This document shows positions 1 through 18,387 of a stretch of DNA of 64,000 bases, one piece after another. The stretch is from NCBI GenBank assembly GCA_037179515.1, contig JAXCGZ010007569.1, positions 45,001 through 109,000 on the forward strand, in the 5' to 3' direction. This stretch comes from Halocaridina rubra (lineage: Eukaryota; Arthropoda; Malacostraca; Decapoda; Atyidae). Each line of letters begins with the position of its first letter. The stretch's first letter is position 1. The notes below the pieces were generated by a model, which saw only the letters and a program-made list of their open reading frames with translations, had not been told where the DNA came from and did no database searches. A program made the translations under genes and the position numbers.

Positions 1-1203
<1,203 letters not shown>

Positions 1204-2217
1204 GTGTGTGTGATTACCTAATTGTGATTACCTAATTGTGTTTACGGGAAAGAGCCCAAAGCTCGTATCTTCCCGTCTCCTGATCGGTTATATTTTATAC
1301 TTAGTCATACTTATCATACCTGTCCTTAAAACTATGGATTGAGATAGCATTAACTACCTCCTCGCTTAGCCAATTCCAATTATCAACTACTCTTACACTG
1401 AAAAAGTATTTCCTTACATCCTGCAAAGAAGTTTTCTTACCAAGCTTCAAACTATGACCTCTAGTTCTAGAGCCAGCCATATCAAAATATCCATCCCTAT
1501 CCACTCTATCATAACCATGAAGGAATTTAAAGACTGTCACCATATCCCCCCTCACTCTTCTAGCTTCGAGTGATGGTAAGTCTAATTCCCTCAGCCTCTC
1601 ATCATAACTGAGATTGCGTATTTCTGGCACCAGTTTCGTGGCATGTCTTTGAACTTGCTCAAGCTTAGCTATGTGCTTTTTCAAGTGCGGATTCCAAAAG
1701 GGGGCTGCATATTCGAGTTTTGGCCTCACATAGGTTACATAAATATTTCTGAACATTTCCTTGTCCATGTGCCTGAAGGCTACCCTTACATTTGATAAGA
1801 ATGCATATGCTGCCCTTACTATGCCATTTATATGTATTTCTGGAGACAAATCTGCCAGTATGTTTACTCCTAGATCTCTCTCATTTTCTGTCTCTTGAAG
1901 TTGTACTCCAGCCACCGAGTAGTCAAGCTTGGGCCTTCTTGCACTTGTACCCATTCTCATTACCTTACATTTTGAAGTATTGAATTTCATTAGCCACTTT
2001 TCTGACCACTCATGCAGATTATTTAGATCCTCCTGAAGTTCTCTACCATTGTTCTCGGTTTTTACTTTCTTCACAATCTTTGCATCATCTGCAAACATAT
2101 TCATGAATGAATTTACAGACTCTGGTAGGTCATTTACATATACAAGGAACAAAAGTGGCCCTAAAACTGAACCCTGTGGAACTCCACTACTAACTCTTCT
2201 CCATTCAGACACTGAGT
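1204..2217 (-). mobile_element. CR1-like retrotransposon 3' end, tandem unit 2
   Basis: This is a second head-to-tail copy, exactly 1014 bp from unit 1 and nearly identical at the base level. Open frame 2212-1301, 303 codons, retains GVPQGSVLGPLLF and FADD. Its 3' tail (1212-1246 region) has two copies of the ACAATTAGGTAATC repeat and joins the truncated 5' end of unit 1 through an ACACAC/ACTCAG junction. A constant period and near identity mean recent tandem duplication, or an assembly artefact; independent insertions are less likely. Confidence 0.9.
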
Positions 2218-3231
2218 GTGTGTGTGATTACCTAATTGTGATTACCTAATTGTGTTTACGGGAAAGAGCCCAAGGCTCGTATCTTCCCGTCTCCTGATCG
2301 GTTATATTTTATACTTAGTCATACTTATCATACCTGTCCTTAAAACTATGGATTGAGATAGCATTAACTACCTCCTCGCTTAGCCAATTCCAATTATCAA
2401 CTACTCTTACACTGAAAAAGTATTTCCTTACATCCTGCAAAGAAGTTTTCTTACCAAGCTTCAAACTATGACCTCTAGTTCTAGAGCCAGCCATATCAAA
2501 ATATCCATCCCTATCCACTCTATCATAACCATGAAGGAATTTAAAGACTGTCACCATATCCCCCCTCACTCTTCTAGCTTCGAGTGATGGTAAGTCTAAT
2601 TCCCTCAGCCTCTCATCATAACTGAGATTGCGTATTTCTGGCACCAGTTTCGTGGCATGTCTTTGAACTTGCTCAAGCTTAGCTATGTGCTTTTTCAAGT
2701 GCGGATTCCAAAAGGGGGCTGCATATTCGAGTTTTGGCCTCACATAGGTTACATAAATATTTCTGAACATTTCCTTGTCCATGTGCCTGAAGGCTACCCT
2801 TACATTTGATAAGAATGCATATGCTGCCCTTACTATGCCATTTATATGTATTTCTGGAGACAAATCTGCCAGTATGTTTACTCCTAGATCTCTCTCATTT
2901 TCTGTCTCTTGAAGTTGTACTCCAGCCACCGAGTAGTCAAGCTTGGGCCTTCTTGCACTTGTACCCATTCTCATTACCTTACATTTTGAAGTATTGAATT
3001 TCATTAGCCACTTTTCTGACCACTCATGCAGATTATTTAGATCCTCCTGAAGTTCTCTACCATTGTTCTCGGTTTTTACTTTCTTCACAATCTTTGCATC
3101 ATCTGCAAACATATTCATGAATGAATTTACAGACTCTGGTAGGTCATTTACATATACAAGGAACAAAAGTGGCCCTAAAACTGAACCCTGTGGAACTCCA
3201 CTACTAACTCTTCTCCATTCAGACACTGAGT
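2218..3231 (-). mobile_element. CR1-like retrotransposon 3' end, tandem unit 3
   Basis: Third 1014-bp unit, open frame 3226-2315, with a protein identical to that of unit 2. A base difference near 2273 (CCAAGG against CCAAAG) shows that the units are not perfectly identical, which argues mildly against pure assembly duplication. Confidence 0.9.
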
Positions 3232-4029
3232 GTGTGTGTGATTACCTAATTGTGATTACCTAATTGTGTTTACGGGAAAGAGCCCAAAGCTCGTATCTTC
3301 CCGTCTCTTCATCGGTTCCATTTTGTACTTAGTCATACTTATCATACCTGTCCTTAAAACTATGGATTGAGATAGCGTTAACTACCTCCTCGCTTAGCCA
3401 ATTCCAATTATCAACTACTCTTACACTGAAAAAGTATTTCCTTACATCCTGCAAAGAATTTTTCTTACCAAGCTTCAAACTATGACCTCTAGTTCTAGAG
3501 CCAGCCATATCAAAATATCCATCCCTATCCACTCTATCATAACCATGAAGGAATTTAAAGACTGTCACCATATCCCCCCTCACTCTTCTAGCTTCGAGTG
3601 ATGGTAAGTCTAATTCCCTCAGCCTCTCATCATAACCGAGATTGCGTATTTCTGGCACCAGTTTCGTGGCATGTCTTTGAACTTTTTCAAGCTTAGCTAT
3701 GTGCTTTTTCAAGTGCGGATTCCAAAAGGGGGCTGCATATTCGAGTTTTGGCCTCACATAGGTTACATAAATATTTCTGAACATTTCCTTGTCCATGTGC
3801 CTGAAGGCTACCCTTACATTTGATAAGAATGCATATGCTGCCCTTACTATGCCATTTATATGTATTTCTGGAGACAAATCTGCCATTATGTTTACTCCTA
3901 GATCTCTCTCATTTTCTGTCTCTTGAAGTTGTACTCCAGCCACCGAGTAGTCAAGCTTGGGCCTTCTTGCACTTGTACCCATTCTCATTACCTTACATTT
4001 TGAAGTATAGAATTTCATTAGCCACTTTT

Positions 4030-4033
<4 letters not shown>
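3232..4033 (-). mobile_element. CR1-like retrotransposon 3' end, tandem unit 4 (shorter, diverged)
   Basis: The fourth unit keeps the same 3' end but is truncated further downstream in the RT, starting at the MKF(Y)TSKC region, so GVPQGS and FADD are absent. The frame 4087-3329 runs through (CA)n into the RT, and its first residues (His-Thr repeats) are microsatellite. It differs from units 1-3 at many scattered sites (for example the 3' UTR near 3307-3325 and Leu/Met in NI(L/M)ADLSPE), so it is the older member. Confidence 0.85.

Positions 4034-4084
<51 letters not shown>
4033..4084. repeat. (TG)n microsatellite at a CR1 junction
   Basis: A pure TG tract of about 50 bases sits between the truncated 5' end of unit 4 and the 3' tail of the next CR1 fragment. 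It has the same position and polarity as the short TGTGTGTG at the other unit junctions, as if that junction had expanded. Confidence 0.95.
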
Positions 4085-4085
<1 letters not shown>

Positions 4086-4200
4086 AATGACCTAATTGTA
4101 CTTACGGGAAAGAGCTCTATGCTCGTAACTCCCCCGTCTCCTGATTGGTTCCATTATTTAAGTTAGTGATACTTATCATTATTGTACTTAAACCTATGGA
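4085..4200 (-). mobile_element. CR1-like 3' UTR/tail remnant
   Basis: On the minus strand this matches the CR1 3' UTR and a diverged tail repeat (AATTAGGTCATTGC) but is only about 115 bp long and visibly older. It is followed by another short (TG)n/(CA)n tract (4201-4250). It makes a fifth element in the same orientation, chained tail to head. Confidence 0.75.
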
Positions 4201-4250
4201 TATGTGTGTGTGTGTGTGTGCATGTGTGTATATGTATATACACACACACA

Positions 4251-6862
4251 CAAAGTGACTTCAAAGAATATCTTGTTGCTCACATAAATATATTAACTGT
4301 TGTATATAACCCACTAAGGAACCAACATAGGCTAGAAGTTTATAGAGGAAAGTCATATAGGTACTATTGAAGTCATAAACTCAGTAGTTAACATGGCACG
4401 AGAGAGAAAATGTAGAATTTTCATTATGAGAGATTTTAATCATAGAGAGATAGATTTGATAAATCTTGGCCCACACAGTGGTGAGGACTCATTTGGGGCA
4501 AGATTCCTAGATTGCATACAAGGGAATTTCCTACACCAACATGTACTGGAACCAAGGAGGGCAAGGGGAAGGTATGAGCCATCGCTGCTTGATCTAGTAT
4601 TCACAGATAGTGTGTTGGATATTGAAAAAAATGAATATGAACCACCAATTGGAAAGAGTGACCACTGTGTGTTGCTGATACAGTATATCATCGAAGATGT
4701 TCTGCTTGAGAGTAGAGGCACTGAGATGGACACGAGGAGGAACTACCCGAAAAGAGATTACATCAAAATTAATGACCTTTTGCAGATATTGACTAAAGGA
4801 CCTTATATAACAAGAAGTCTGTACAAGAAATGTATGACGCCTTTTGTGAGAAATATGGGAAAATAGTAGATTGTTGCATACCTTCCCCCAAAATAGGAGT
4901 TACTCATGCCAAAGAGAAATGGTTCAGTAATGAGTGTAAAAGAGCTAAGGAGTGGAGACAATTGGTGGAAAAGGTATAGGAGAAGAAAACACATATATGT
5001 CTGGCAGACTTATAAAAGAGCAAGATATGATTACCTAAGTAAAAGAAGAGAGGCAGAGAGAGACTATGAAAGGGATATCACCAGGAAGGCTAAAGAAAAT
5101 TCCAAACTTCTCCACAGCTTTATCAGTGGAAAACTGAAGGTAAAAGAACAGGTTTTAAAGCTAAAGAGGGCAGCTGGAAGCATCACTAAGACAGATGAAA
5201 AGATCTGCGAAGAATTGAACAAGGAGTTTATGTCAGTATTAACAGCAGAAAATACCCCACCCTCAGATTGCAGAGATAGGAGTTCATGGGCTGGTATTAG
5301 AGAACATCATCTTCTCAGCCACAGAGGTATAGAAAGCGCTGATGGAGTTAGATGTCCATAAAGCTATAGGTCCTGATGATATATCCCCCCATGTACTAAA
5401 GATATGAGCTAAATCAATATCAGCGGCACTAAGTATCATATTTGAAAAGTCGCAGGAATCAGGGAAGATTCCAAGATGCTGGAAACAAGGGAACATGGTA
5501 CCTATCTTCAATAAAGGAAGGAGGGATACAGCTCTAAACTATAAACTTGTTTCCTTGACCAGCATGGTTTGCAAAGTTAGGGAGAAACAACTAAGAAAAC
5601 ACATCTCTCCACTTCGAATCCTTCAACTTTTTGTCAGTGAGACAACATGGCTTCAGAGAAGGTAGATCAACATTAACAAACTTGCTAGAATTTTATGATG
5701 AGGTGAGCCGTATCTTACAGGAAAGAGAGGGCTTGGCAGATTGCATATTCCTAGACTTCCAGAAAGCATATGACATGGTCCCGCACAGAAGACTTATTAG
5801 GAAGCTGCAAGCAATGGCGAGAATAGATGGAAATGTCTAGGAATGGATAAAAACTTACTTAGAAGGAAGGGAACAGAGGGTTACAGTAAGACACTCAATG
5901 TCTGAATGGAGAAGAGTTAGTAGTGGAGTTCCAAAGGGTTCAATTTTAGGGCCACTTTTGTTCCTTGTATATGTGACCTACCATAGTCTGCATAAGATGC
6001 AAAGATTGTGAAGAGAGTAAAACAATAGAATAATGGTACAGAACTTAAGGAAGATCTAAATAGTCTGCATGAGTGGCCAGGAACGTGGTTAATGAAATTC
6101 AATATTTCTAAATGTAAGGCAATGAGAATGGGTATGAGTGCAAGAAGGCCCAAGATTGACTAATCAATGGCAGGAACAGAACTTCAAGAGACAGAGAATA
6201 AGAGATGTAGGAGGAAACATACTGGCCGATTTGTCTCCAGAAATACATGTAAATGGCATAGTAAGGGCAGCATATGCATTCTTATTAAATGTAAGGGTAG
6301 CCTTCAGGCACATGGACTAGGAAATGTTCTGAAATATTTATGTAACCTATGTGATGCCAAAGCTTGAATATGCAGCACCCTTTTGGAATCCACACTTGAA
6401 AAAACACCTAGTCAAGATGGAAAAAGTTCAAAGATATGCCACGAAACTGGTGCCAGAAATACGCAATCTAAGTTATAAGGAGAGGCTGGGGGAATTAGAC
6501 TTACCATCACTCGAAGCTAGAAAAATGAGGAGGGATATGGTGACGATTTTTAAATTCCTTCATGGTTATGACAGAGTGGAGAGGGATCGATATTTTGATA
6601 TGGCTGGCACTAGAACTAGAGGTCATAGTTTGAAGTTTCGTAAGAAAACTTCTTTGCAGGATGTAAGGAAGTACTTTTTTAGTGTAAGAGTAGTTGATAA
6701 TTGGAATTGGCTAAGCGAGGAGGTAGTTAATGCTAACTCAATCCATAGTTTTAAGGAGAGGTATAATAAGTATCACTAAGTACAAAATGGAACCGATCAG
6801 GAGACGGGATGATACGAGCTTCCCGTATGCACAATCAGGTATTCACAATTAAGTAATCACAC
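4251..6862 (+). mobile_element. Degenerate longer CR1-like copy (endonuclease + reverse transcriptase)
   Basis: The plus-strand element starts inside the apurinic-type endonuclease domain and runs to a 3' tail with two tail-repeat remnants at 6828-6860. Frame 4393-4866 has the endonuclease signatures DFNH (4431) and KSDHCVLL (4651). Frame 4906-5361 has the basic linker (KEKWFSNECKRAKEW family) leading into the RT. Frame 5631-5840 has HGFREGRSTLTNLLEFYDEV and LDFQKAYDMVPH. Frame 6351-6779 has the C-terminal domain. Stops and frameshifts separate these pieces, and a deletion of about 30 bp near 5985 removes the catalytic FADD, so this copy is dead. It runs into (CA)n then (AT)n at 6856-6980. 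Confidence 0.9.
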
Positions 6863-7124
<262 letters not shown>

Positions 7125-7454
7125 CTTAAATTTTTTTTCCTAATGAAGCACTGAGTTTATTATTATTATTAACCTAGTATTTCATTTTCTGAATACATTA
7201 TTATATCTTTTAAGTAATCAGTTCATTTATTTATTTTTGAAGAAAATTCTACTCACATCGCCGTTAAAAAACAAACACCCTGGCTGGCCACTGTCACACT
7301 ATTTTGTACCTATTGCATATGATTATGTAGACTTAAGTAAGATCATCATAAAGTGCAATTTAATTGCGTATATATACTCTCGAGTTGTACTCATTTCGGT
7401 CCAATTACAAAATATTCTTAAAACAGCCCTCTAAGCTATATTACCTATCTTCAC

Positions 7455-7582
<128 letters not shown>

Positions 7583-7649
7583 CCACACACAATAGTGTTA
7601 AATTATTGAAAATTATTTACTCAAGCGATTATGATTCTTTCATAAAATA

Positions 7650-8260
7650 CTTCTACTTGATTACCAATAGCAATAGTGTATGCTTGAAAAACGTGATCAC
7701 TCTGGTCATTGAAGAATTCAACGCCAAGTGTTAATTGGATAATCTCTCCTCACATTCCACCAAAGAACATGTTAGCATTTAACTATCTGGAGGTTATTAA
7801 CTGAAAGACTGTAATTCTTTAATAATTTTTCAAATATACGAATACGCAAACCAAAGTCAATACTTGAATTTAAGGGTTAGTGATCTTTGTAGAATTTAAC
7901 TGAAGGTTTTCACTGGATAAACTCTCTTCTTCAGTCCAGCAAAGGACACCTCAGCCTTAACTCCAGTGAAATTATCAACCGAGAGACTACAATTCTTTAA
8001 TAATATACTAGTATAAGAATACAAAAAGATATAGATAGTCCCTGCTTCAAAGATGTGATCACTACTGGCCTGTGGAGAATACAACAGTAGATTTTCGCTG
8101 AATACCTGTTCATTGAATAACTGAGAAAAGGGTCAACCAAGGGACTATAAATTTAAAATTAAAAACTAATATATGAATGCGCAAAGCGGGAGTCAATTTT
8201 TAATAATGTGGTCACTGGTCTGTGGAGAATTCAAGAGAAGGATTTCTCACCCCCTATCAG
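7650..8260. repeat. Diverged tandem repeat, about 155-180 bp period
   Basis: Related blocks recur at about 7691, 7873, 8054 and 8208, each with a version of GTGATCACTxTGGTC...GAGAATTCAAC, and between them related blocks around TCTTTAATAAT and GACTGTAATTC. Copies are well diverged, so this is an old array. No coding potential was found. Confidence 0.6.
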
Positions 8261-9480
8261 ATGCACTCTCCTCTCACCCACAGTTTGTCAGGTAGGTGTG
8301 TTCATTTAGCTTCTTAGCTCCGAATTTCAGGAAGAGTTTATGTAGTTCATTTAAACAAATGCGTCCCTTGAACTAAGGACACGAATGCATCAGTTTAAGG
8401 CGGAAGTTTAATGTTACGAAATTTAGCAGTTGAAGGTTTTCTAGCGAAGGGCATGAATGCGAACGTGCAATATTCGTGCGTTGGAAACTGCTTTACGTAT
8501 ATATGTATATGAATTGAAATTGCTGAAGCGTGTAGAGAAATATACTCACTGTAGAACTTCATTCGTATTCCTAGTTATGATTTCAAATATATCTCCGTCA
8601 TTCTTGCCCTCTCCCCATTGCCTATTAACTTAGCATGTCCCTTGTCCTCGCCAATGATTTTTCTTTTAACTTTTAATAAATGAAGCTCTTTATCAACTCT
8701 GAAACTGTCAAACGTGGAGACTAAGAAGTGATCTTATTCACTCAAAGATGCATTTCTTTCTTTACTTACCATTTGGTGTGATACTAAATGATAACGCCTA
8801 TATCCTTGTGCAAAGAGAGAAATAGTTTACACATACACAACATTTAACGCTATACCTGAGCATACCTGTGGGCAGCGTCCCTGCTATTACCTGTTAAGGA
8901 ATCAGTTGGCGGAATTGCATTATTTATCCCGACGTCCATCCCATTATTATCTTATACAAGAGACTCTCAAAAGATAACTATCGATAAAGAGGCCATTATT
9001 AAAATGCTGTGTGGTAGTTTTATGATTAAATACGTGTTAATTTGCGTTTTGAAAAATTATTTAAAATTTTGGTGAAGTGGAATCACCAGCCGTGGCATTG
9101 GTTGCGCAGTGGCTTCTGCGCATGTGGTCGAGACTGAGAATGAGAGCTTGGGAGGGATGGTGGAATGGGTGGAGAAGGGATAAAAACAGAGTGAGTTTGC
9201 AAACGTTAACCCAACTAATTGACGTCATATATTAGCTCCGTCTGCCATAGAATAGACCCGCAGATAACACGTAATATGTAAATAGACATCATGGAATTTT
9301 TTTTTAAATCCAGTAATGATGTAATTGCTATTTTTCATGTTCATTTATTCGTGGGGAAAACACATATTAACACCGCAATAAGGGAAAATGCTCTACAGCC
9401 AACACACAAAGAACAGAGGACAACAGAAGGGGGGAGGAAATGTTTAAGTAGTGTTTTTTGCTTCCTGAATATCAAGAAAT
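8261..9480. other. Intergenic DNA without a recognised gene
   Basis: Mostly unique sequence. A slightly GC-richer stretch at 9080-9180 contains a GCGCAGTGGCTTCTGCGCAT inverted motif. The ORF 9291-9542 ends in a poly-Leu run made by (ATT)n and does not look real. Confidence 0.5.
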
Positions 9481-9483
9481 ATA

Positions 9484-10802
<1,319 letters not shown>

Positions 10803-10897
10803 AATGCTAAAATGAAGCCACGAGTGAGGTTGGGGAATCTGTAATATGAACATAGTGGCATTCAATTAGAATGCGTTCATTCCTAAGTATAGCAGAT
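10803..10897 (+). repeat. Inverted partial SINE A body
   Basis: The SINE body reappears here in the opposite orientation (from AAATGCTAAAATGAAGCC) and stops abruptly at AGCAGATATGATAC, where it joins a CR1 fragment. The array therefore ends in an inverted repeat. Confidence 0.8.
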
Positions 10898-11228
10898 ATG
10901 ATACTTAGTGCGGCTGATATTGAATTTGCTCCTTTGTTAAGTACATGGGGGGGATATATCATCAGGACTTTTAGTTTTATGGACATCTAACTCCATCAGC
11001 GCTTTGCATACCTCTGTGGCTGAAAGGATAATGTTCTCCAATACCGGCCCATGAGATTCTATCTCTGCAGTCTGAAGGGGTGGGGTATTTTCTATTGTAA
11101 ATACTGACTGAAACTCCTTGTTCAATTCTTTGCAGCTTTCTTCATCCGTCTCACTGATGCTTCCATTTGCTCTCTTAATCTTTAAAACTTGTTATTTTAC
11201 CTTCAGTTTTTCTCTGATAAAGCTATGT
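10898..11228 (-). mobile_element. CR1-like internal fragment (start of the RT domain)
   Basis: The minus-strand reading 11125-10937 gives NKEFQSVFTIENTPP, and then the ELDVHK(T)KSPDDISP motif typical of the start of the CR1 reverse transcriptase. Upstream, minus-strand sequence to about 11228 matches the linker (KLKVK). Both ends are truncated, so neither the 3' tail nor the catalytic core is present. It is fused to the SINE A array without a tail. Confidence 0.85.
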
Positions 11229-11345
11229 GTGTGTGTGGTAGGAAAAAGCCCATTAAAGAAAGCAATGAAGAAAAAATATCGGTAATCGTTTTTTCTTTAA
11301 TGGACTTTTCCATACCAAATTAGTGTCTATGTTAACATTTCAGTG

Positions 11346-11348
<3 letters not shown>

Positions 11349-11405
<57 letters not shown>
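11349..11405. repeat. (ATT)n microsatellite
   Basis: About 57 bases of pure ATT. It precedes a partial SINE B copy. Confidence 0.95.
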
Positions 11406-11406
<1 letters not shown>

Positions 11407-11495
11407 ATTTGCCAAAACAAGTCCTTTGCAAGAAGGCAACCGTCCTAGCCCTTAGTAGAAAAGGGAGTTCGAGACGTAAAACCGAATCAATCATA
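11406..11495 (+). repeat. SINE family B, 3' half
   Basis: This matches the 3' half of the longer SINE B copies at 35991-36179 and 52826-53016 (TTGCCAAAACAAGTCCTTTG and ACGTAAAACCG at the end). The tRNA-like head is missing. It is followed by (ATT)n and (AT)n (11505-11585). Confidence 0.75.
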
Positions 11496-11509
11496 TCAAT
11501 CATTATTAT

Positions 11510-11585
<76 letters not shown>

Positions 11586-11588
<3 letters not shown>

Positions 11589-13525
11589 TGGTTATCGCTA
11601 CGTAAAAAAACTAAGAAATTTTGAGATCCTTAAGGGGGGTACAGACGATCATTATTACTGTCAGTAAAAATACTGACACTATTCTATTGGTGTGAACTAC
11701 TACGTCCAAATGATGGACACACCGACAGTAATAATGACAGTACAGGGAAATACTGTCAGTAATATTGATCGTCTGTTTAGCCCTTTAGTACATAGTACTT
11801 TCAAATGTATTACTTATCTTCAGAGGAATCTGAAAACGAATGAGGTGATATATATACATACAGAAAACAGGAGAAAGAGGAAATTAGAAACCCATCAAAG
11901 GAAAGTACTGTTTGTGCTTGACTATACCACCACATGTTATTTGTCTTTGGTGAATAATGATAATAAGAACAATAATAATAATTATAATAATACTAACCAA
12001 GAATAATAATAACAACAGTACAATATGATAAAAATTATGATATAAACAGTAATCAAAAAAAGCAAGAAAAACAATAATAATGATAATTATTATATTAGAA
12101 ACACTAACAATAATATTATCATAAAGCTTATAATATAGCTTGCCATTTTTATACATTTTGTTACATAGCCAACCTTTTTGAAAGCCCACAAATTATCTAT
12201 CTTATATGCATTTTTATGATCTTAAAATAGAGAAATCTATCTTTTCTTCAATGTTTCTCCGAGCTTTCCGTATTGTAAGCCAAAAATTCGTTGATGTTGA
12301 GATTGATAAAATCTTTGATATTGGAAAAAATCTTTGTTATTCCAATTGGTTCTTAAATACCTGCTTCATTGCTGCAAAATGCATATTTCATTAACCATCC
12401 CTCCCTGACAGTGTTGTTTCGAATTTTAATAATACCCTAGTTATTCCCTTTTTTCAAGGATGTCATAGCTAAGTCAGATTTTGAGAACATTAAATGTCCG
12501 TTTAGTTTTCAAATATGAAAATACTTTTTGTAATATGTTGATTAAAAATAGTCCTGTATTCACTTTTAATATCATATATAAGATTCCATGTTAAAGACTG
12601 ATAAGTATTATGTTGGCCAGAATTTCCTTTCAATTAACATAAATATAACGTTCAAAACTTATGCTGTTCAAGCATTATGCTGATTGCAATCACTATAGTG
12701 ACTGGAACAATGCTTCTATCTTAGTAAGAAGTAATGATATTATTACTAGAAACATCTTAGGATCTGTAATAATTAACTTAAATGAGCACTAAAATAATAA
12801 CTTAAGTCATGGTTTATTTGGGATTGATCCCATATTATCAAGTATGCTTCATTCAAGTTTGAAAAAAAGTAATTTTGGAAATAACATAATATTCTTTTTA
12901 TCTATAACTGATTTATTTTTACTTGTTTTTTTTTTATTATTACTATAATTGTACCGTTATTATCATAATTTCATAAATACTATATTATTAGCTTTATAAT
13001 AATGTTGATAGTATCTCTAATATTGTCATTATTATTATTGTTTTTTTTTCGTGATTACCGTTTATAGCATTACTTTTGTCCAAATTATTGTACTAGTGTT
13101 ATTGTTATTGCTGGTTAGTATTATTTTTATTATAATTATTATATTCATTATTATTACTATTAACGCTATTGTTATTACTATTAATATTGTTATTATTAAA
13201 TTTAGGGTAATTTGTTCACTTATACTACTATTTTTAGCAATTTAATATGTTCCCATTTCCTAGTCCCACCGACCGTATCTACGTTTTACGCCTTTGCCAA
13301 AGGCAAAAAGCATGAGAGGTATAGCCAAGCACATGCTTTTCTTTGATGAGTTGCTAATTTCCTTTTTTCTCCTGTTTTCTGTATGTATATTTATCGCCTC
13401 ATTCGTTTGTACAAATCAGATTTCTCTGAAGATAAGCAATAAACTTGAAAGTACTCTGTACTAAGGATCTCAAAATTTCTTTCAATTTCCTTATGTAGCC
13501 ATAATCATTCAAAAATTTACAAAAT
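11586..13525. repeat. Large foldback (inverted repeat) about 1.9 kb
   Basis: The left arm (about 11586-12130) and right arm (about 12940-13525) are diverged reverse complements. Left AGAAATTTTGAGATCCT pairs with right AGGATCTCAAAATTTCT; left AGAAAACAGGAGAAAGAGG pairs with right CTTTTTTCTCCTGTTTTCT. AAT-rich stretches continue the pairing inward. The loop (12130-12940) is AT-rich with no convincing gene. A further short copy of the outer end lies at 15695-15755. A MITE sits in the left arm only. It may be a foldback transposon or an inverted duplication. Confidence 0.75.
11633..11784. mobile_element. PIF/Harbinger-like MITE, 152 bp, TTA target duplication
   Basis: Terminal inverted repeats are AGGGGGGTACAGACGATC on the left and, in reverse complement, AGGGCTAAACAGACGATC on the right. 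Flanks are TTA (11630-11632) and TTA (11785-11787). The homologous right arm of the foldback (near 13470) reads straight through with a single TTA, giving an internal empty site. A 3-bp TTA/TWA duplication is typical of PIF/Harbinger (family knowledge); the superfamily call is an inference. It has no coding capacity. Confidence 0.75.
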
Positions 13526-13543
13526 TTACGTGTTTCGTGAAAT

Positions 13544-13694
<151 letters not shown>

Positions 13695-13942
13695 CCTTGA
13701 TATTTTAATCTAAATCCCCGTTAAATTTTTATTAACAAATTGTAATCATGCGAAGCAAAATTACGGTTTTACTCTTGTTAGCAAGCAGGGACAACTTTTA
13801 AATTTGTATCGAGTCTCCTAAATGAGCACACTTGGATATCAGATTTTATTTTACATAATAAAATGAAAAGACACATTTGACTGTTAGCTGTATGACATAT
13901 GTTTACGTTTTGTCCGTTTTATTCTTTTAGGACCCTAACTAG

Positions 13943-13980
<38 letters not shown>

Positions 13981-14401
13981 CTATGAAGACAAGGAGCTAA
14001 GATTAGTAATTAAGGTCAATTCGCTGTGTGTATGTGTGCTTGACTCAGCCACACCTTTACTCGGGGGCTTACTGCCACTGTATTATTATTATTATTTTTA
14101 TTATTACCTGAAGAATGGCGTTCATTGCTTTTTACCGAATATTAGTGTGAAAAAATATAATAATAATAATAATAATACTGCTGTCATTGCTGCTAGTACT
14201 GCTAGAGTTAGTTGAAAGGACAGTGGTAAAATAGAAAATGCTTGGACGTGAAATTTATTTTATTTTTTCATCAGTGAAAGGTATACTATGATGATCAATA
14301 TATAATGAGTATGAAGCATCCCAGTCACCATTGCATTATCTGCATAATATCAGTATTTCATCTAAACCAAACAATTAGAAATCCATTTAAATATGTATGT
14401 A

Positions 14402-16944
<2,543 letters not shown>

Positions 16945-17339
16945 CCTTGTACCAATTTATTTGTTTGTTTATTTATTTATAACCTATATTAGGGGAAAAT
17001 ACACATTAATAATTTATGACTAAAAAAATATATAATGCTTTTTTTTAACTGCCTTTAAAACTTTGCCATTTAAATCTAGTTTAGCAATTGTAAGATATGT
17101 AAGGCAGGATTTGTACTGAAGATTGTTTTTATGTCTGTGCAATATCATAACCATTCGTAACACATTAAATTTAAAAGCTATAGTAACCTTAAATAACTAT
17201 CTTCATTAAGTAAATGAATGTATCTTCATAGTAATGAAATTTTCATATTAAATTTATGCAGTAAATCACACATCAAAGAATCAAAATTAAATGAGGTTAT
17301 GGCAATACACTTAATTCATAATCTTTTTTTCTGAATACG

Positions 17340-17850
17340 TTACAAAATCAGTTTCGGGCTATTAAGAAAGCGGTTTCCTTCTGTATTTACACTTCCTAAC
17401 TTGTTTATAGAAATCATTGGCCTACTCTTATAACCACACTTGTTTATAGCTCAGTCTGTTTAAGTTTCATACATACATACATATACCTTGGCTGTTTCCC
17501 CCTTTAATTGGGGGGTAGCCGACATCAAAAAAGGAAAATACATTATATAAATTCAGTTCCGGCCCCTTAAAAAAGCTGTGTCCTTTAGTACATCAATACA
17601 TTTCCTTTCTTGAGGTTAGGAGTCTCTCACCACCTATTACAATAATAACTGTGTTTTAGACATGTAATTGGGTCTCCTTTTTTTTCATTATATTATATAA
17701 AATTCATTCCGGACGCTAAAGAAAGTTGTTTCCTTCTATATCTACACTTCCTGGCTGTTTTAGAAGCCTTTGGCAATTGCTAAAATCCTGTCAGTAAGGT
17801 AAATAATATCATATGAAGCCATTTCTTTCTGCATCTAGTCTTCCTACATT
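17340..17850. repeat. Diverged tandem repeat in the intergenic region
   Basis: Blocks with GTTTCCTTCT(G/A)TAT(T/C)TACACTTCCT recur at about 17365 and 17728, with more diverged relatives near 17555 and 17815 (each begins near TTCCGG...CTAAAGAAAG). Old tandem duplication; no ORF. Confidence 0.45.
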
Positions 17851-18387
17851 GCTCTCATGCGGCTGACCACCTGTTACCACAGTGATGGTTTGTTTGTCAG
17901 TGAGGTAGAATTCCGCTCCGTGAAATGGTTTGCTGGCTTGTTGGCTTAAGTTCTGTTACCACGGTCATTGCATGACAATCACCTATATTTAATAAATTTA
18001 AGGAAATTTATAAGTGAGTTCATCATTGTTCAAAGAAAATTTAAGAGAGTTTTAGCGCATCCTAATGAAGAATATGAGAAAGAGTTTCGCTTTTCAAGGA
18101 AAAATATATGAGACAATTGATTCGCGAGGGAGAATAAAAGAATATTTATCGCTTTTCAAGAAAGATTATAAGATTTTTCTTTCACGAAAGCCTTTAGAAG
18201 AGAATATATATCATTTTGAGGAAGAACATAATAATATTCATAATATTTCGAGAAGGAATATAGGAAACTTTATCACTGGTAAATATTTATTTTCACACCC
18301 CAGACTAGCGGAATGAAAATGAACTGGAAAAAAAAATTAAAAGTAAAACACTATAATTTTAATTATCAAATCTATTCTTAACTGGAG

